The translations under genes and the position numbers were made by a program. This document shows, piece after piece, positions 17,716 to 26,404 of a stretch of DNA of 64,000 bases (the stretch's first letter is position 1; the number at the start of each line of letters is the position of its first letter). Under the pieces are notes generated by a model that saw only the letters and a program-made list of their open reading frames with translations, was not told the DNA's origin and ran no database searches. This DNA comes from Nocardia colli (lineage in GTDB: Bacteria; Actinomycetota; Actinomycetes; Mycobacteriales; Mycobacteriaceae): the NCBI RefSeq assembly GCF_008704205.1, contig NZ_VXLC01000001.1:372001-436000 (forward strand), given 5' to 3'.

Positions 17716-18801
17716 ATGACCACCATCACCCCCTTCCGCATCGACGTCCCCCAGGCCGACCTCGACGATCTGCAGGCGCGGCTGGCCCGCACCCGCTGGG
17801 CCGATCAGATCCCCGGCTCGGGCGACACCTACGGGGTGAGCGTCGATCGGGTCCGGCACCTGGTGGATTACTGGCGCGACGGTTTCGACTGGCGCAAGGT
17901 CGAGCAGACGCTGAACGCCTACCCGCAGTTCACCACCGACATCGACGGGCAGCGGATCCACTTCCTGCACCTGCGGTCGGCGCAGGACAACGCCTTTCCG
18001 CTGATCCTGACCCACGGCTGGCCGGGCACCTTCGTCGAGTTCCTCGGCGTGATCGAGCCGCTCACCGCGGCCGGGTACGACCTGGTGATCCCCTCGGTGC
18101 CGGGTTACGGATTCTCCGGTCCGACAACGGACTCCGGATGGAACGACACCCGGATCGCCAAGGCCTGGGCCGAACTGATGCGCCGGCTCGGGTATGACAA
18201 GTACGGCGCGGTCGGCAATGACGGCGGCGCGCAGATCTCCCCCGAGCTCGGCCGGGTCGATCCGGACCACGTTGTCGCGGTGCAGGTTTCGCAGATCTAC
18301 TCGTTCCCGACCGGCGACCCGGCCGAAATGGCGGACCTCACCGAGGACGAGGCGTCGTCCTTGGCGACGCTCGATTGGTTCGTCAAGAACAAGATGGGCT
18401 TCAACATCTTGCAGTCACAGCAGCCGCAGACCTTGGCGCACGCGCTGATGGATTCGCCGGCCGGGCTGGTCGGCTGGAACGGCCAGCTGCTCGGGCCGGA
18501 TCTCGACGACGACTTCGTACTGACCAATATCGCGATCCATTGGCTCACCGGCACAGCGGGTTCCGCGATCCGGCACTACTTCGAGAAGGCCAAGGCCGAG
18601 CAGCCGGCCGGGCCGATCGCGGTGCCGCTGTCGCTGTCCGGATCGAACGGCGACTTCCACGGCATCCGCCGCTTCGCCGAGCGGGATCACAGCAACATCG
18701 TCTCGTGGCGGACCCACGACGTGTACACCCACTACCTGCACCACGTCGCGCCCGAGCTGATGTCCGGCGAGATCACCGAGTTCTTCGCCCAGTACCGCTG
18801 A
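17716..18801 (+). CDS. Epoxide hydrolase (EHN domain, alpha/beta hydrolase), copy 1
   Basis: 361 residues. An N-terminal epoxide hydrolase domain (ITPFRIDVPQADLDDLQARLA, then YWRDGFDWRKVEQTLN) precedes the alpha/beta hydrolase core. HGWPGTF forms the oxyanion region, and Asp169 in GNDGGAQ is the nucleophile that opens epoxides to diols. The C-terminal histidine motif is unusual: THYLHHVAPEL replaces the family's GHFAAxExPE, keeping the histidine but losing the glutamate. ATG start with AAGGAG upstream. It is followed by a hairpin and then a related gene, with a TetR regulator divergent. Confidence 0.9.
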   Translation: MTTITPFRIDVPQADLDDLQARLARTRWADQIPGSGDTYGVSVDRVRHLVDYWRDGFDWRKVEQTLNAYPQFTTDIDGQRIHFLHLRSAQDNAFPLILTHGWPGTFVEFLGVIEPLTAAGYDLVIPSVPGYGFSGPTTDSGWNDTRIAKAWAELMRRLGYDKYGAVGNDGGAQISPELGRVDPDHVVAVQVSQIYSFPTGDPAEMADLTEDEASSLATLDWFVKNKMGFNILQSQQPQTLAHALMDSPAGLVGWNGQLLGPDLDDDFVLTNIAIHWLTGTAGSAIRHYFEKAKAEQPAGPIAVPLSLSGSNGDFHGIRRFAERDHSNIVSWRTHDVYTHYLHHVAPELMSGEITEFFAQYR

Positions 18802-18816
18802 GCCTTCGCCTTCGTT

Positions 18817-18850
18817 CCGCAGCCCACACCCCAGCCGGTGTGGGCTGCGG
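18817..18850 (+). terminator. Hairpin between the two epoxide hydrolase genes
   Basis: CCGCAGCCCACACC pairs perfectly with GGTGTGGGCTGCGG around a 6-base loop, without a T-run. It may terminate or attenuate transcription, or stabilise the upstream mRNA. Confidence 0.6.
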
Positions 18851-18889
18851 GGTCAACCGCACAAGCATTCCGTTTCCAAGGAGAACACC

Positions 18890-20026
18890 ATGAGCACCAT
18901 CAAGCCCTTCCAGATCAACGTCCCTCAGGCCCAGCTCGATGATCTGGCCGACCGGCTGCGCCGCGCACTGTGGCCGAGCGAGCTGCCGGGTGTCGGCGAC
19001 TCGTACGGCGTGCCCGGCGATCGGGTCCGGACCCTCGCGCAGTACTGGCTGGAGAGCTTCGACTGGCGGGCGCTGGAGGCGAAGCTGAACTCGTACCCGC
19101 AGTTCACCGCGGAGATCGACGGCGAGGAAATCCACTTCCTGCACATCACCTCATCGCGGCCGGACGCCGTGCCGGCCATCCTGACCCACGGCTGGCCGGG
19201 CTCGATCCTGGAATACCTCGACGTCATCGCGCCGCTGACCGAACCGGAGTCGGCCGACGCACCCGCATTCCACTTGGTCATCCCGTCGCTGCCGGGCTTC
19301 GGCTTCTCCGGCCCGACCCGCAGCACGGGCTGGAACCGGGTGCGCACCGCGAAGGCGTGGGTGGAGCTGATGGACCAGCTCGGCTACCAGCGCTATCTCA
19401 GCATCGGCAACGACGCGGGCTCGATGATCGCGCCGGAGATGGCCAAGCTCGCGCCGAACAAGCTGATCGGAGTCCATGTGACACAACTGTTCTCGTTCCC
19501 GTCCGGCGATCCGGCCGAGTTCGAGGGCATGTCCGGGGAGGACATGGCGGCACTGGGCCACCTGCAGTGGTTCCATGACAACAAGATGGCGTTCAACACC
19601 TTCCTCAGCCAGCAGCCGCAGACCCTGGCCTACGCGCTGACCGACTCGCCGATCGGCCTGCTCGGCTGGAACACGCAGCTGATGGGCGAGGGCCTGGACC
19701 ACGACTTCGTCGTCGGCAATGTGGCGATCTACTGGCTGACCGGCACCGCGAGCTCGTCCACCCGGTTCTACTACGAAGACGCGCACGCCACCGAGCAGCC
19801 GGCCGGACCGACCACCGTGCCCACCGCGCTGGCCATGTTCAAGGGTGACTTCCAGTCGATCCGCCGCTTCGCCGAGCGCGACCACAAGAACATCGTCCGC
19901 TGGAACTCCTACGCGGCCGGCACCGCTCAGGGCGGGCCGAACGACGCGGCCGGGCACTACGCCGCGCATGAGGCGCCGGAGATTCTGGTCGGCGACATCC
20001 GCGAGTTCGTCGCGCAGCTCGGTTGA
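18890..20026 (+). CDS. Epoxide hydrolase (EHN domain, alpha/beta hydrolase), copy 2
   Basis: 378 residues, clearly a paralogue of the preceding gene with the same EHN-plus-hydrolase layout (IKPFQINVPQAQLDDLADRL; YWLESFDWRALEAKLN). Nucleophile Asp175 (GNDAGSM); the C-terminal motif GHYAAHEAPEIL is canonical, unlike copy 1. Insertions near PESADAPAFHL and AAGTAQGGPNDAA distinguish it. The leader CATTCCGTTTCCAAGGAG is nearly the same as that of copy 1, which points to tandem duplication including the leader. ATG preceded by AAGGAG. Confidence 0.9.
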   Translation: MSTIKPFQINVPQAQLDDLADRLRRALWPSELPGVGDSYGVPGDRVRTLAQYWLESFDWRALEAKLNSYPQFTAEIDGEEIHFLHITSSRPDAVPAILTHGWPGSILEYLDVIAPLTEPESADAPAFHLVIPSLPGFGFSGPTRSTGWNRVRTAKAWVELMDQLGYQRYLSIGNDAGSMIAPEMAKLAPNKLIGVHVTQLFSFPSGDPAEFEGMSGEDMAALGHLQWFHDNKMAFNTFLSQQPQTLAYALTDSPIGLLGWNTQLMGEGLDHDFVVGNVAIYWLTGTASSSTRFYYEDAHATEQPAGPTTVPTALAMFKGDFQSIRRFAERDHKNIVRWNSYAAGTAQGGPNDAAGHYAAHEAPEILVGDIREFVAQLG

Positions 20027-20136
20027 TCGAGACAGTCGCTTATGGCATCGAGACTCACGGCCATGGTTCGTCTCACTTCGCGCTGTTGTACTGGATTCAT
20101 CAACAGCACAACAGCATTCGTCAGAGGAGAAACACC

Positions 20137-20760
20137 ATGAAAATCGCAGTCTTCGGGGCCACCAGCACGGTCGGTCGCCTGGTTGTCGCGCAGGCGATCG
20201 AGGAGGGCCACGAGGTTACCGCGTTCACCCGCAGCGCGGCCGGCCTCGAGCAGCGGCACGAGCGGCTGCACATCGTGGAAGGTGATGTGCTGGATACGAA
20301 TTCGGTCGAGCGGGCGGTCGTCGGCCAGGACGCGGTGCTGATCTCGCTCGGCGCGGGACGCAAGGGCGTGGTCCGGGCCGAGGGCACCCGCGCGGTGCTC
20401 GCGGCGATGGAACGGACCGGGGTGAAGCGGTTGATCGTGCAGACCACCCTGGGGGTCGGCGACAGCCGGGGCAACCTGAACTTCGTCTGGAAGTACCTGA
20501 TGTTCGGGATGCTGCTGCGCCAGGCCTACGCCGACCACGTGCAGCAGGAGCTGTATGTCCAGGCCAGCCAGCTGGATTGGACGATCGTGCGGCCGAGCGC
20601 GTTCACCGACGGCCCGCGCACCCGCGGTTTCCGCCGCGGCTTCCCGGCCGACGAGCGCGGGCTGTCGCTGAAGATCTCCCGCGCCGACATCGCCGATTTC
20701 ATGCTCGAGCAGCTGAACGACCAGACCTACCTGCACCGGGCGCCGGGCATCTCCAACTGA
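20137..20760 (+). CDS. NAD(P)H-binding protein, atypical SDR
   Basis: 207 residues. MKIAVFGATSTVGRL is the Rossmann GxxxxxG nucleotide-binding loop, followed by the VEGDVLD strand and the QTTLGVGDSRG segment of BLVRB/NmrA-like atypical short-chain dehydrogenases. The usual YxxxK catalytic pair is absent. ATG 20137 is chosen for the Rossmann start and the AGAGGAG upstream. It lies 110 bases after the second epoxide hydrolase on the same strand and may belong to that regulon. Confidence 0.82.
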   Translation: MKIAVFGATSTVGRLVVAQAIEEGHEVTAFTRSAAGLEQRHERLHIVEGDVLDTNSVERAVVGQDAVLISLGAGRKGVVRAEGTRAVLAAMERTGVKRLIVQTTLGVGDSRGNLNFVWKYLMFGMLLRQAYADHVQQELYVQASQLDWTIVRPSAFTDGPRTRGFRRGFPADERGLSLKISRADIADFMLEQLNDQTYLHRAPGISN

Positions 20761-20794
20761 GGCCCGCACCGTGCCTCGCGTTCGAGCCGGACCA

Positions 20795-20827
20795 ACCGCG
20801 ACCCACGCACCCAGCGTGGGTCGCGGT
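20795..20827. terminator. Terminator between convergent NAD(P)-binding and COG0523 genes
   Basis: ACCGCGACCCACGC pairs perfectly with GCGTGGGTCGCGGT around a 5-base loop. It ends four bases before the stop of the convergent gene. Confidence 0.78.
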
Positions 20828-20830
20828 CGT

Positions 20831-21970
20831 TCACGCATGCTCGTGCAGGTCACCCCAGGCCGGGAACGGATCCGGATAGCCCGCCCATTCGACCGGCCCC
20901 GCGGCGAACTCGGCGTCGGTGAGCAGCGCGTCATCGAGCAGCGCACGGACCTTGTCCCGATCGAGCTTGATCCCGATGAAGACAATCTCCTGTCCCGCAG
21001 GCACTTCCAGCGCCGACCACCACGCGGCGGGTTCGAAGACGAGGTTGGGCCCGGCTTGCGACCAGATGGCCGCCAGCGAGGCCCGGCTGGCGATCCAGCA
21101 GAAACCCTTGCTGCGCAACAACCCTCGTAGTTCACCGAGGGCCGCGGAGAGTCGTTGTGGATGAAACGGCCGATCCGCGGTGTAGGTGAGGCTGCGGATG
21201 CCGTACTCCTCGGTCTCCGGCGTATGCCCGCCCGCCAGTTCCTCGTCCCACCCCTCCGCCTCGGCGGCGACCACCGGGTTGTACAGACCGGTGCCGAGCA
21301 CGTCGGCCAGGTCGACGACGCCGTTGGTGGTACGCAACACCCGGGCGCGCGGATTGAGTTTGCGCACAGTCGCTTCCACCGCCCCGGCCGCCGCCGCGCC
21401 GACCAGATCGGTCTTGTTCACCAGCAGCACGTCGGCGAATTCCACCTGATCCACCAGCAAGTCGGCGATGGTGCGCGAATCACCCTCGCCCGCTTGCAGA
21501 TTCCGCTCGGCCAGCGCCTGCCCCTTGGCCACCTCGGCCAGGAAGGTGGACGCGTCGACCACCGTCACCATGGTGTCCAGCCGGGCGATGTCGCCGAGCT
21601 TGAACCCGTCCTCGAACTCCCAGTCGAAGGTCGCGGCCACCGGCATCGGCTCGGAGATGCCGGTCGACTCGATGACCAGCTGATCGAAGCGCCCCGCGCG
21701 GGCGAGCCGGCCCACCGCCTCGATGAGGTCCTCGCGCAGCGTGCAGCAGATGCAGCCGTTGGTCAGCTCGACCAGTTTCTCCTCGGTCCGATCGAGATGA
21801 CCCTGACCCGCGACGAGCGCCGCATCGATGTTCACCTCGCTCATGTCGTTGACGATGACCGCCACCCGGCGGCCCTCCCGGTTGGCGAGGATGTGATTGA
21901 GCAGCGTCGTCTTGCCCGCCCCGAGAAAGCCGGACAGCACGGTGACGGGAAGCAGGTCGGAGGTGGTCAT
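20831..21970 (-). CDS. COG0523 GTPase metallochaperone (CobW/ZigA/YciC family), Zur-box controlled
   Basis: 379 residues. A SIMIBI-class GTPase: Walker [11 protein letters not shown] at about 14-23, metal-binding CxCC at Cys73, Cys75 and Cys76 ([10 protein letters not shown]), and a C-terminal CobW_C domain ([16 protein letters not shown]). COG0523 members deliver zinc or other metals to client enzymes under limitation. The promoter contains a consensus-like Zur site, which makes a zinc-starvation role likely, similar to Rv0106 of M. tuberculosis. The ATG lies seven bases from the Zur site, so the transcript may be leaderless or nearly so. Confidence 0.9.
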   Translation of the reverse strand: MTTSDLLPVTVLSGFLGAGKTTLLNHILANREGRRVAVIVNDMSEVNIDAALVAGQGHLDRTEEKLVELTNGCICCTLREDLIEAVGRLARAGRFDQLVIESTGISEPMPVAATFDWEFEDGFKLGDIARLDTMVTVVDASTFLAEVAKGQALAERNLQAGEGDSRTIADLLVDQVEFADVLLVNKTDLVGAAAAGAVEATVRKLNPRARVLRTTNGVVDLADVLGTGLYNPVVAAEAEGWDEELAGGHTPETEEYGIRSLTYTADRPFHPQRLSAALGELRGLLRSKGFCWIASRASLAAIWSQAGPNLVFEPAAWWSALEVPAGQEIVFIGIKLDRDKVRALLDDALLTDAEFAAGPVEWAGYPDPFPAWGDLHEHA

Positions 21971-21977
21971 TCCTTAA

Positions 21978-21992
21978 TGATAATGGTTTTCA
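21978..21992 (-). promoter_or_regulatory. Zur box upstream of the COG0523 gene
   Basis: TGATAATGGTTTTCA, reading TGAAAACCATTATCA on the gene's strand, is a near-palindrome close to the actinobacterial Zur consensus TGAAAATCATTTTCA. It lies just before the ATG at 21970. Confidence 0.75.
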
Positions 21993-22061
21993 TTTGTGTT
22001 CAGCACCCGGGGTCGCCGGTTGCGCGTGGCAATGCGGGCGGACGGTCGTAGGGTTTGTCTC

Positions 22062-22907
22062 GTGAAGCTGTTGCCATTGACCCCCGACGGGCAGACCCCC
22101 GTCCGGGTGCTCACCATTGCCGGAACCGACTCGGGCGGCGGCGCCGGAATCCAGGCCGACACCCGCACCATGGCGCTGTGCGGGGTGCACGCCTGCGTGG
22201 CGGTCGCGGCGGTGACGGTGCAGAACTCGATGGGCGTCAGCGACTTCCACGAGATCCCGCCGGCCATCGTGGCCGGTCAGGTGCGGGTGGTGGCGACCGA
22301 TATCGGCGTCGGCGCGGTCAAGACCGGCATGCTGGCCTCCACCGCCATCATCGAGGCCGTCGCGGACGTGTGCGGCGAGGTGGGCATCGGCCGCGACGGG
22401 CAGATTCCGCTGGTCGTCGACCCGGTCGCCGCCTCCATGCACGGCGACCCGCTGCTGCACGAGGAGGCCCTGGACGCGGTCCGGCACACGCTGATCCCGC
22501 TGGCCACGGTGGTGACGCCGAACCTGGACGAGGTCCGGCTGATCACCGGCATCGACGTCACCGACGACGCGTCGGCCCGGCTGGCCGCGGAGGCGCTGCA
22601 CAAGCTCGGCCCGCAGTGGGCGATCGTGAAGGGCGGGCATCTGCGCTCCTCGGAGCACAGCACCGACCTGCTGTTCGACGGCGACAAGTTCCTCGAGTTC
22701 ACCGCGCCGCGGATCGGCACCACCAACGACCACGGCGGCGGCGACACCCTCGCCGCGGCGATCGCGTGCGCGCTGGCCAACGGGTACTCGGTGCCCGAGG
22801 CGGTGGAGTTCGCCAAGGACTGGACCTATCGCTGCCTGGCCGCCGCCTACGATCTGGGCGCGGGCCACGGTCCGGTTTCCCCGCTCTGGCGTCTGCACAG
22901 CGACTGA
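22062..22907 (+). CDS. thiD: Hydroxymethylpyrimidine/phosphomethylpyrimidine kinase ThiD
   Basis: 281 residues of the ribokinase fold. It phosphorylates HMP and HMP-phosphate to HMP-diphosphate, the direct partner for ThiE. Motifs: VLTIAGTDSGGGAGIQAD at the substrate site, VVDPVAASMHGDPLL, VVTPNLDEVRLITGI, and the C-terminal anion hole GTTNDHGGGDTLAAAIA. GTG at 22062 is chosen because it gives the normal length. It is alone here; no TPP riboswitch was recognised upstream, unlike thiC. Confidence 0.95.
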   Translation: MKLLPLTPDGQTPVRVLTIAGTDSGGGAGIQADTRTMALCGVHACVAVAAVTVQNSMGVSDFHEIPPAIVAGQVRVVATDIGVGAVKTGMLASTAIIEAVADVCGEVGIGRDGQIPLVVDPVAASMHGDPLLHEEALDAVRHTLIPLATVVTPNLDEVRLITGIDVTDDASARLAAEALHKLGPQWAIVKGGHLRSSEHSTDLLFDGDKFLEFTAPRIGTTNDHGGGDTLAAAIACALANGYSVPEAVEFAKDWTYRCLAAAYDLGAGHGPVSPLWRLHSD

Positions 22908-23103
22908 ACCCGGAATCTGCTGATTCCCCAGTTCAAAAGCCCCTTAGGGGGCCGATTCTTGTCGGTGGGTGCTGCGACAATAGAGGTGTCGCAAACGCGG
23001 TAGGCCTCGACGAAGCGGCCGAGCCAGAACACCGTCGTTCGAGCGGATGCGACAACCGTTTCAGCGTCGGCCTCGACTACGCCGCGGCCGGCAGAGCAAG
23101 GCG

Positions 23104-23829
23104 CTACTCGCCGGAAAAGGCTAGGTGCAGTGGCAGATCAGTGTCGATGACGATGCCGTTGAGCCGGGCGTTGGCCGCGGTGAGCGCGGCGATGGTTTCC
23201 GCGAGATAGGCGACGAACTTCTCGATCGGCATCGGCTGCGTCTTCAATCGGTTCGCGCCGAGCCACCAATCGGTGGCCGAGCCGACCGCGCCGAAGATCG
23301 AATAAATCACCAGCTCCACGCTGTCCACGTCGACCGCCGTGTCGGCCGCCAGTTCGGCGAACAGATCGGCGGCCCGCTTCGCCGACTGCCGGGCCGATTG
23401 CAGCGCGCGTTCGGAATCGTCGGACTGCTGCGCGAAATGACTGTGCAGCATGAAGCGGAAGACGTTGGGGTGCTCCGACACCACGAGCGCGTACTCCGCG
23501 GCACCGCGGCGGACGAGTTCGCGGGCCGAGTCGTTGGTCAGGTCCACGCCGGAGATCAACTGCTCCCACAGCATGTCCCGGACCCGGTCGACGATCGCGT
23601 TGTAGAGGTCGGTCTTGTCCTCGAAATGCCGGTACAGCTTGGGTTTCGCCGCGCCGGCCTCCTTGGCGATATCGCCCATGCTGACCTCGGGCCCGAACTT
23701 GTCCAGCGCGCGGAACGCTGCGTCGACGAACTCTTCCCGTACCTTCAGCCGGTGCTCACGCCAGCGCTCCGTGCGTGCGTCGACGCGCTTGCGCGGCACC
23801 TCGTCTGTTTTCCGCCCGCTGCGCATCAC
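23104..23829 (-). CDS. TetR family transcriptional regulator, divergent from a Baeyer-Villiger monooxygenase
   Basis: 241 residues. HTH region at about 30-75 (FVDAAFRALDKFGPEVSMGDIAKEAG, then AAKPKLYRHFEDKTDLYNAI). The C-terminal part has the long helices of TetR effector domains (LRRGAAEYALVVSEHPNVFRF-like region). It is divergent from the flavin monooxygenase gene at 23968 and is its likely regulator; a TACC-N10-GGTA type short inverted repeat lies in the gap but no strong palindrome was found. Two adjacent ATGs at the start make the exact N-terminus uncertain by one residue. Confidence 0.85.
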   Translation of the reverse strand: MMRSGRKTDEVPRKRVDARTERWREHRLKVREEFVDAAFRALDKFGPEVSMGDIAKEAGAAKPKLYRHFEDKTDLYNAIVDRVRDMLWEQLISGVDLTNDSARELVRRGAAEYALVVSEHPNVFRFMLHSHFAQQSDDSERALQSARQSAKRAADLFAELAADTAVDVDSVELVIYSIFGAVGSATDWWLGANRLKTQPMPIEKFVAYLAETIAALTAANARLNGIVIDTDLPLHLAFSGE

Positions 23830-23967
23830 AATTCCGGATGCTACCTGCTACCAGCGGTACCGATGACCGGGTCGGGGCGTTGACATCGGATGAGGCGTGG
23901 GACACACTCGGAAAAGTACACGGAACCGGTGGTATTGGATATTTAGCACAGAAGGCCGGTGGGGACG

Positions 23968-25557
23968 ATGGCGTCCGCGATCCACACCCGAGTCCTGATC
24001 GTCGGGAGCGGCTTCTCCGGCCTCGGCATGGGCATCGCGCTCGACCAGGCCGGACTCGATGACTACCTCATCGTGGAGAAGGCCGGCGAGATCGGCGGCA
24101 CCTGGCGGGACAACACCTATCCCGGCTGCGCCTGCGATATCCCGAGCCACCTGTATTCGTATTCCTTTGAGCCACGCTCGAATTGGCGACGGTTGTTCTC
24201 CGGGCAGCCGGAGATCTTCGAGTACCTGAAGGAAGTCACCGAGAAGTACCGGCTGCGTCCGCACATCCGCTTCCACCAGCACATGGATCACGGCTACTGG
24301 GACGAAGGCGAACGGCGCTGGCATGCGTTCAGCGCGGACGGCCAGGAGTATGTCGCGCAGTTCCTCGTGTCCGCGGTGGGGGCGCTGCATATTCCGAGCG
24401 TTCCGGAGTTCCGCGGCAGCGCGGATTTCACCGGGGCGGCATTCCACTCGGCGCAGTGGGATCACGGAGTCGACCTCGCGGGCAAGCGGGTGGCGGTGAT
24501 CGGAACCGGAGCCAGCGCAATCCAATTCGTGCCGGAGATCGTCGGCGAGGTGGGCGCGCTCACCGTGTTCCAGCGCACCGCGCCGTGGGTGATGCCGCGC
24601 GCGGATGTGGAGTTCTCCACGCGCTTCCGGAATGCGCTGCGCCGCATACCCGGCCTGCGCCTCGCGTTGCGCAATGGCATCTACTGGGGCGCCGAAGTCG
24701 GCGGGTATGCGATGAACTGGCGCCCCGCGCTACTGAAGGTGCTGGAGCGGGTCGGCCGGCGGCACATCGAGCGACAGATCGCCGATCCGGTTCTGCGCGC
24801 GCAGGTTACGCCGGATTACCGGGCGGGCTGCAAACGACTGCTCGGCTCCGACACCTACTATCCGGCGCTCGCCGACCCGAAGACCGAGCTGGTCACCGAG
24901 CGCATCGACCGGTTCACCACGGACGGCATCGTCACCGCCGACGGCGTCGGGCGCAAGATCGATGTGATCATCTACGGCACCGGTTTTCACGTCATCGACT
25001 CGTTCAAGAATCTGCCGATGGTCGGCCTGCACGGGATCGACCTGACCGAGCGCTGGGACCGCGAAGGAGTGCAGGCGCACCGCGGGATCACCGTCGCCGA
25101 CATGCCCAACGCGTTCTTCCTGGTCGGCCCGAACACCGGTCTCGGGCACAACTCGATGATCTTCATGATCGAGGCGCAGATCCACTATGTGCTGCAAGCG
25201 ATTCGGCAGGTGCGTGAGCAGGGCGCGCTCGCGCTGGCGCCGCGGCGAGCCGCGCAGGATCATTTCAACGCCCGGCTGCAACGCGGACTCGCGCACTCGG
25301 TGTGGAACACCGGCGGCTGCCAGAGCTGGTATCTGGACGAGCACGGGCACAACCGCACGCTGTGGTCCGGATTCACCTGGCAGTACTGGATGCAGACCCG
25401 GCGGCTCGATCCCGCGGAGTACGAATTCTTCGGTCCCGCACCGAGTTCCCCGACCCGGCGCACCGCGGTGCTGGAAGACCTTCCGGCCCAGACGTTTCCC
25501 ACGGCCCTGACCAACGGCCGACCGGCCCCAGCCCGAAACCCCGAGGACGTTCAGTGA
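23968..25557 (+). CDS. Baeyer-Villiger type flavin monooxygenase
   Basis: 529 residues. FAD site near the N-terminus (VLIVGSGFSGLGMGIALDQAG), NADPH site in the middle (VAVIGTGASAIQFVPEI), and between them the Baeyer-Villiger fingerprint FxGxxxHxxxW (FTGAAFHSAQWDH), so it probably inserts oxygen next to ketones to give esters or lactones, using NADPH and O2. The start could also be the GTG at 23959. The stop overlaps the start of the following SDR gene, so the two are translationally coupled; the SDR could supply the ketone from an alcohol. Confidence 0.9.
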   Translation: MASAIHTRVLIVGSGFSGLGMGIALDQAGLDDYLIVEKAGEIGGTWRDNTYPGCACDIPSHLYSYSFEPRSNWRRLFSGQPEIFEYLKEVTEKYRLRPHIRFHQHMDHGYWDEGERRWHAFSADGQEYVAQFLVSAVGALHIPSVPEFRGSADFTGAAFHSAQWDHGVDLAGKRVAVIGTGASAIQFVPEIVGEVGALTVFQRTAPWVMPRADVEFSTRFRNALRRIPGLRLALRNGIYWGAEVGGYAMNWRPALLKVLERVGRRHIERQIADPVLRAQVTPDYRAGCKRLLGSDTYYPALADPKTELVTERIDRFTTDGIVTADGVGRKIDVIIYGTGFHVIDSFKNLPMVGLHGIDLTERWDREGVQAHRGITVADMPNAFFLVGPNTGLGHNSMIFMIEAQIHYVLQAIRQVREQGALALAPRRAAQDHFNARLQRGLAHSVWNTGGCQSWYLDEHGHNRTLWSGFTWQYWMQTRRLDPAEYEFFGPAPSSPTRRTAVLEDLPAQTFPTALTNGRPAPARNPEDVQ

Positions 25558-26402
25558 AGAACTTCAAAGACAAAGTCGCCGTGATCACCGGGGCGGGCTC
25601 CGGCATCGGCCGGGGACTGGCGCTGGAACTGGCCAGACGCGGCGCCCAGCTGGCGCTGTCCGACATCAACACCGAAGCGGTCGCCGACACCGCGGGCCGC
25701 TGCGAAAAGCTCGGCGCGACAGCCATTCCGTACGAGCTGGACGTCGCGCACCGGGCGGCGGTCTACGCCCACGCGGCCGATGTGCGGGGCGAATTCGGGC
25801 GGGTGAACCTGGTCTTCAACAACGCGGGCGTCGCGCTCGGGGCCGACGTCGAAGACATGGAGTGGGACGACTTCGACTGGCTGATGAACATCAACTTCTG
25901 GGGCGTCGCACACGGCACCAAGGCGTTCCTGCCCGACCTCATCGCCTCCGGCGACGGGCACATCGTCAACATCTCCTCGGTGTTCGGCCTCGTCGGCGTG
26001 CCCTCCCAAAGTGCTTACAACGCAGCCAAGTTCGCGGTGCGCGGATTCACCGAGGCGCTGCGGCAGGAGATGCGGATCGCCCGGCACCCGGTCGGCGTCA
26101 CCTGCGTGCACCCGGGCGGGGTGACCACGAATATCGCGGTGAGCGCCCGCGGCCTGCCCGACGACGTGGACCTGGAGAGTCTGCGCCGCGGCTGGGACGC
26201 GCTCACCCTGACCAGTCCGGGTGCGGCGGCGAAGATCATCCTGCACGGCGTGGAGAAGAACAAGGCGCGGGTGCTGATCGGGCCCGACGCCCGGGTCTTC
26301 GACCTGATCCCGCGCCTGCTCGGCCCGGCTTACGAGGACCTCGGCGTCCCGCTCTATCGAGCCGGCCGGCAGGCCGCGGCGCGGTTCGGTATCGCGCTGT
26401 AG
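25554..26402 (+). CDS. Short-chain dehydrogenase/reductase
   Basis: 282 residues, classical SDR: TGAGSGIGRG cofactor loop, NNAG at about residue 88, catalytic Ser in NISSVFG and YxxxK in SAYNAAK. The GTG start overlaps the monooxygenase stop by four bases (GTGA). The sequence SDINTEAV after strand 2 has an aspartate, favouring NAD+. Longer than minimal SDRs with a C-terminal extension (RVFDLIPRLLGPAYEDLG), as in the mycobacterial SDRs that accompany such monooxygenases. Likely oxidises the secondary alcohol feeding the monooxygenase. Confidence 0.9.
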   Translation: MKNFKDKVAVITGAGSGIGRGLALELARRGAQLALSDINTEAVADTAGRCEKLGATAIPYELDVAHRAAVYAHAADVRGEFGRVNLVFNNAGVALGADVEDMEWDDFDWLMNINFWGVAHGTKAFLPDLIASGDGHIVNISSVFGLVGVPSQSAYNAAKFAVRGFTEALRQEMRIARHPVGVTCVHPGGVTTNIAVSARGLPDDVDLESLRRGWDALTLTSPGAAAKIILHGVEKNKARVLIGPDARVFDLIPRLLGPAYEDLGVPLYRAGRQAAARFGIAL

Positions 26403-26404
26403 GC

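Noticed and set aside
22938..22953. GCCCC-TTA-GGGGGC after thiD as a terminator
   Set aside because: Very short stem with a 3-base loop and no T-run; too weak to call.
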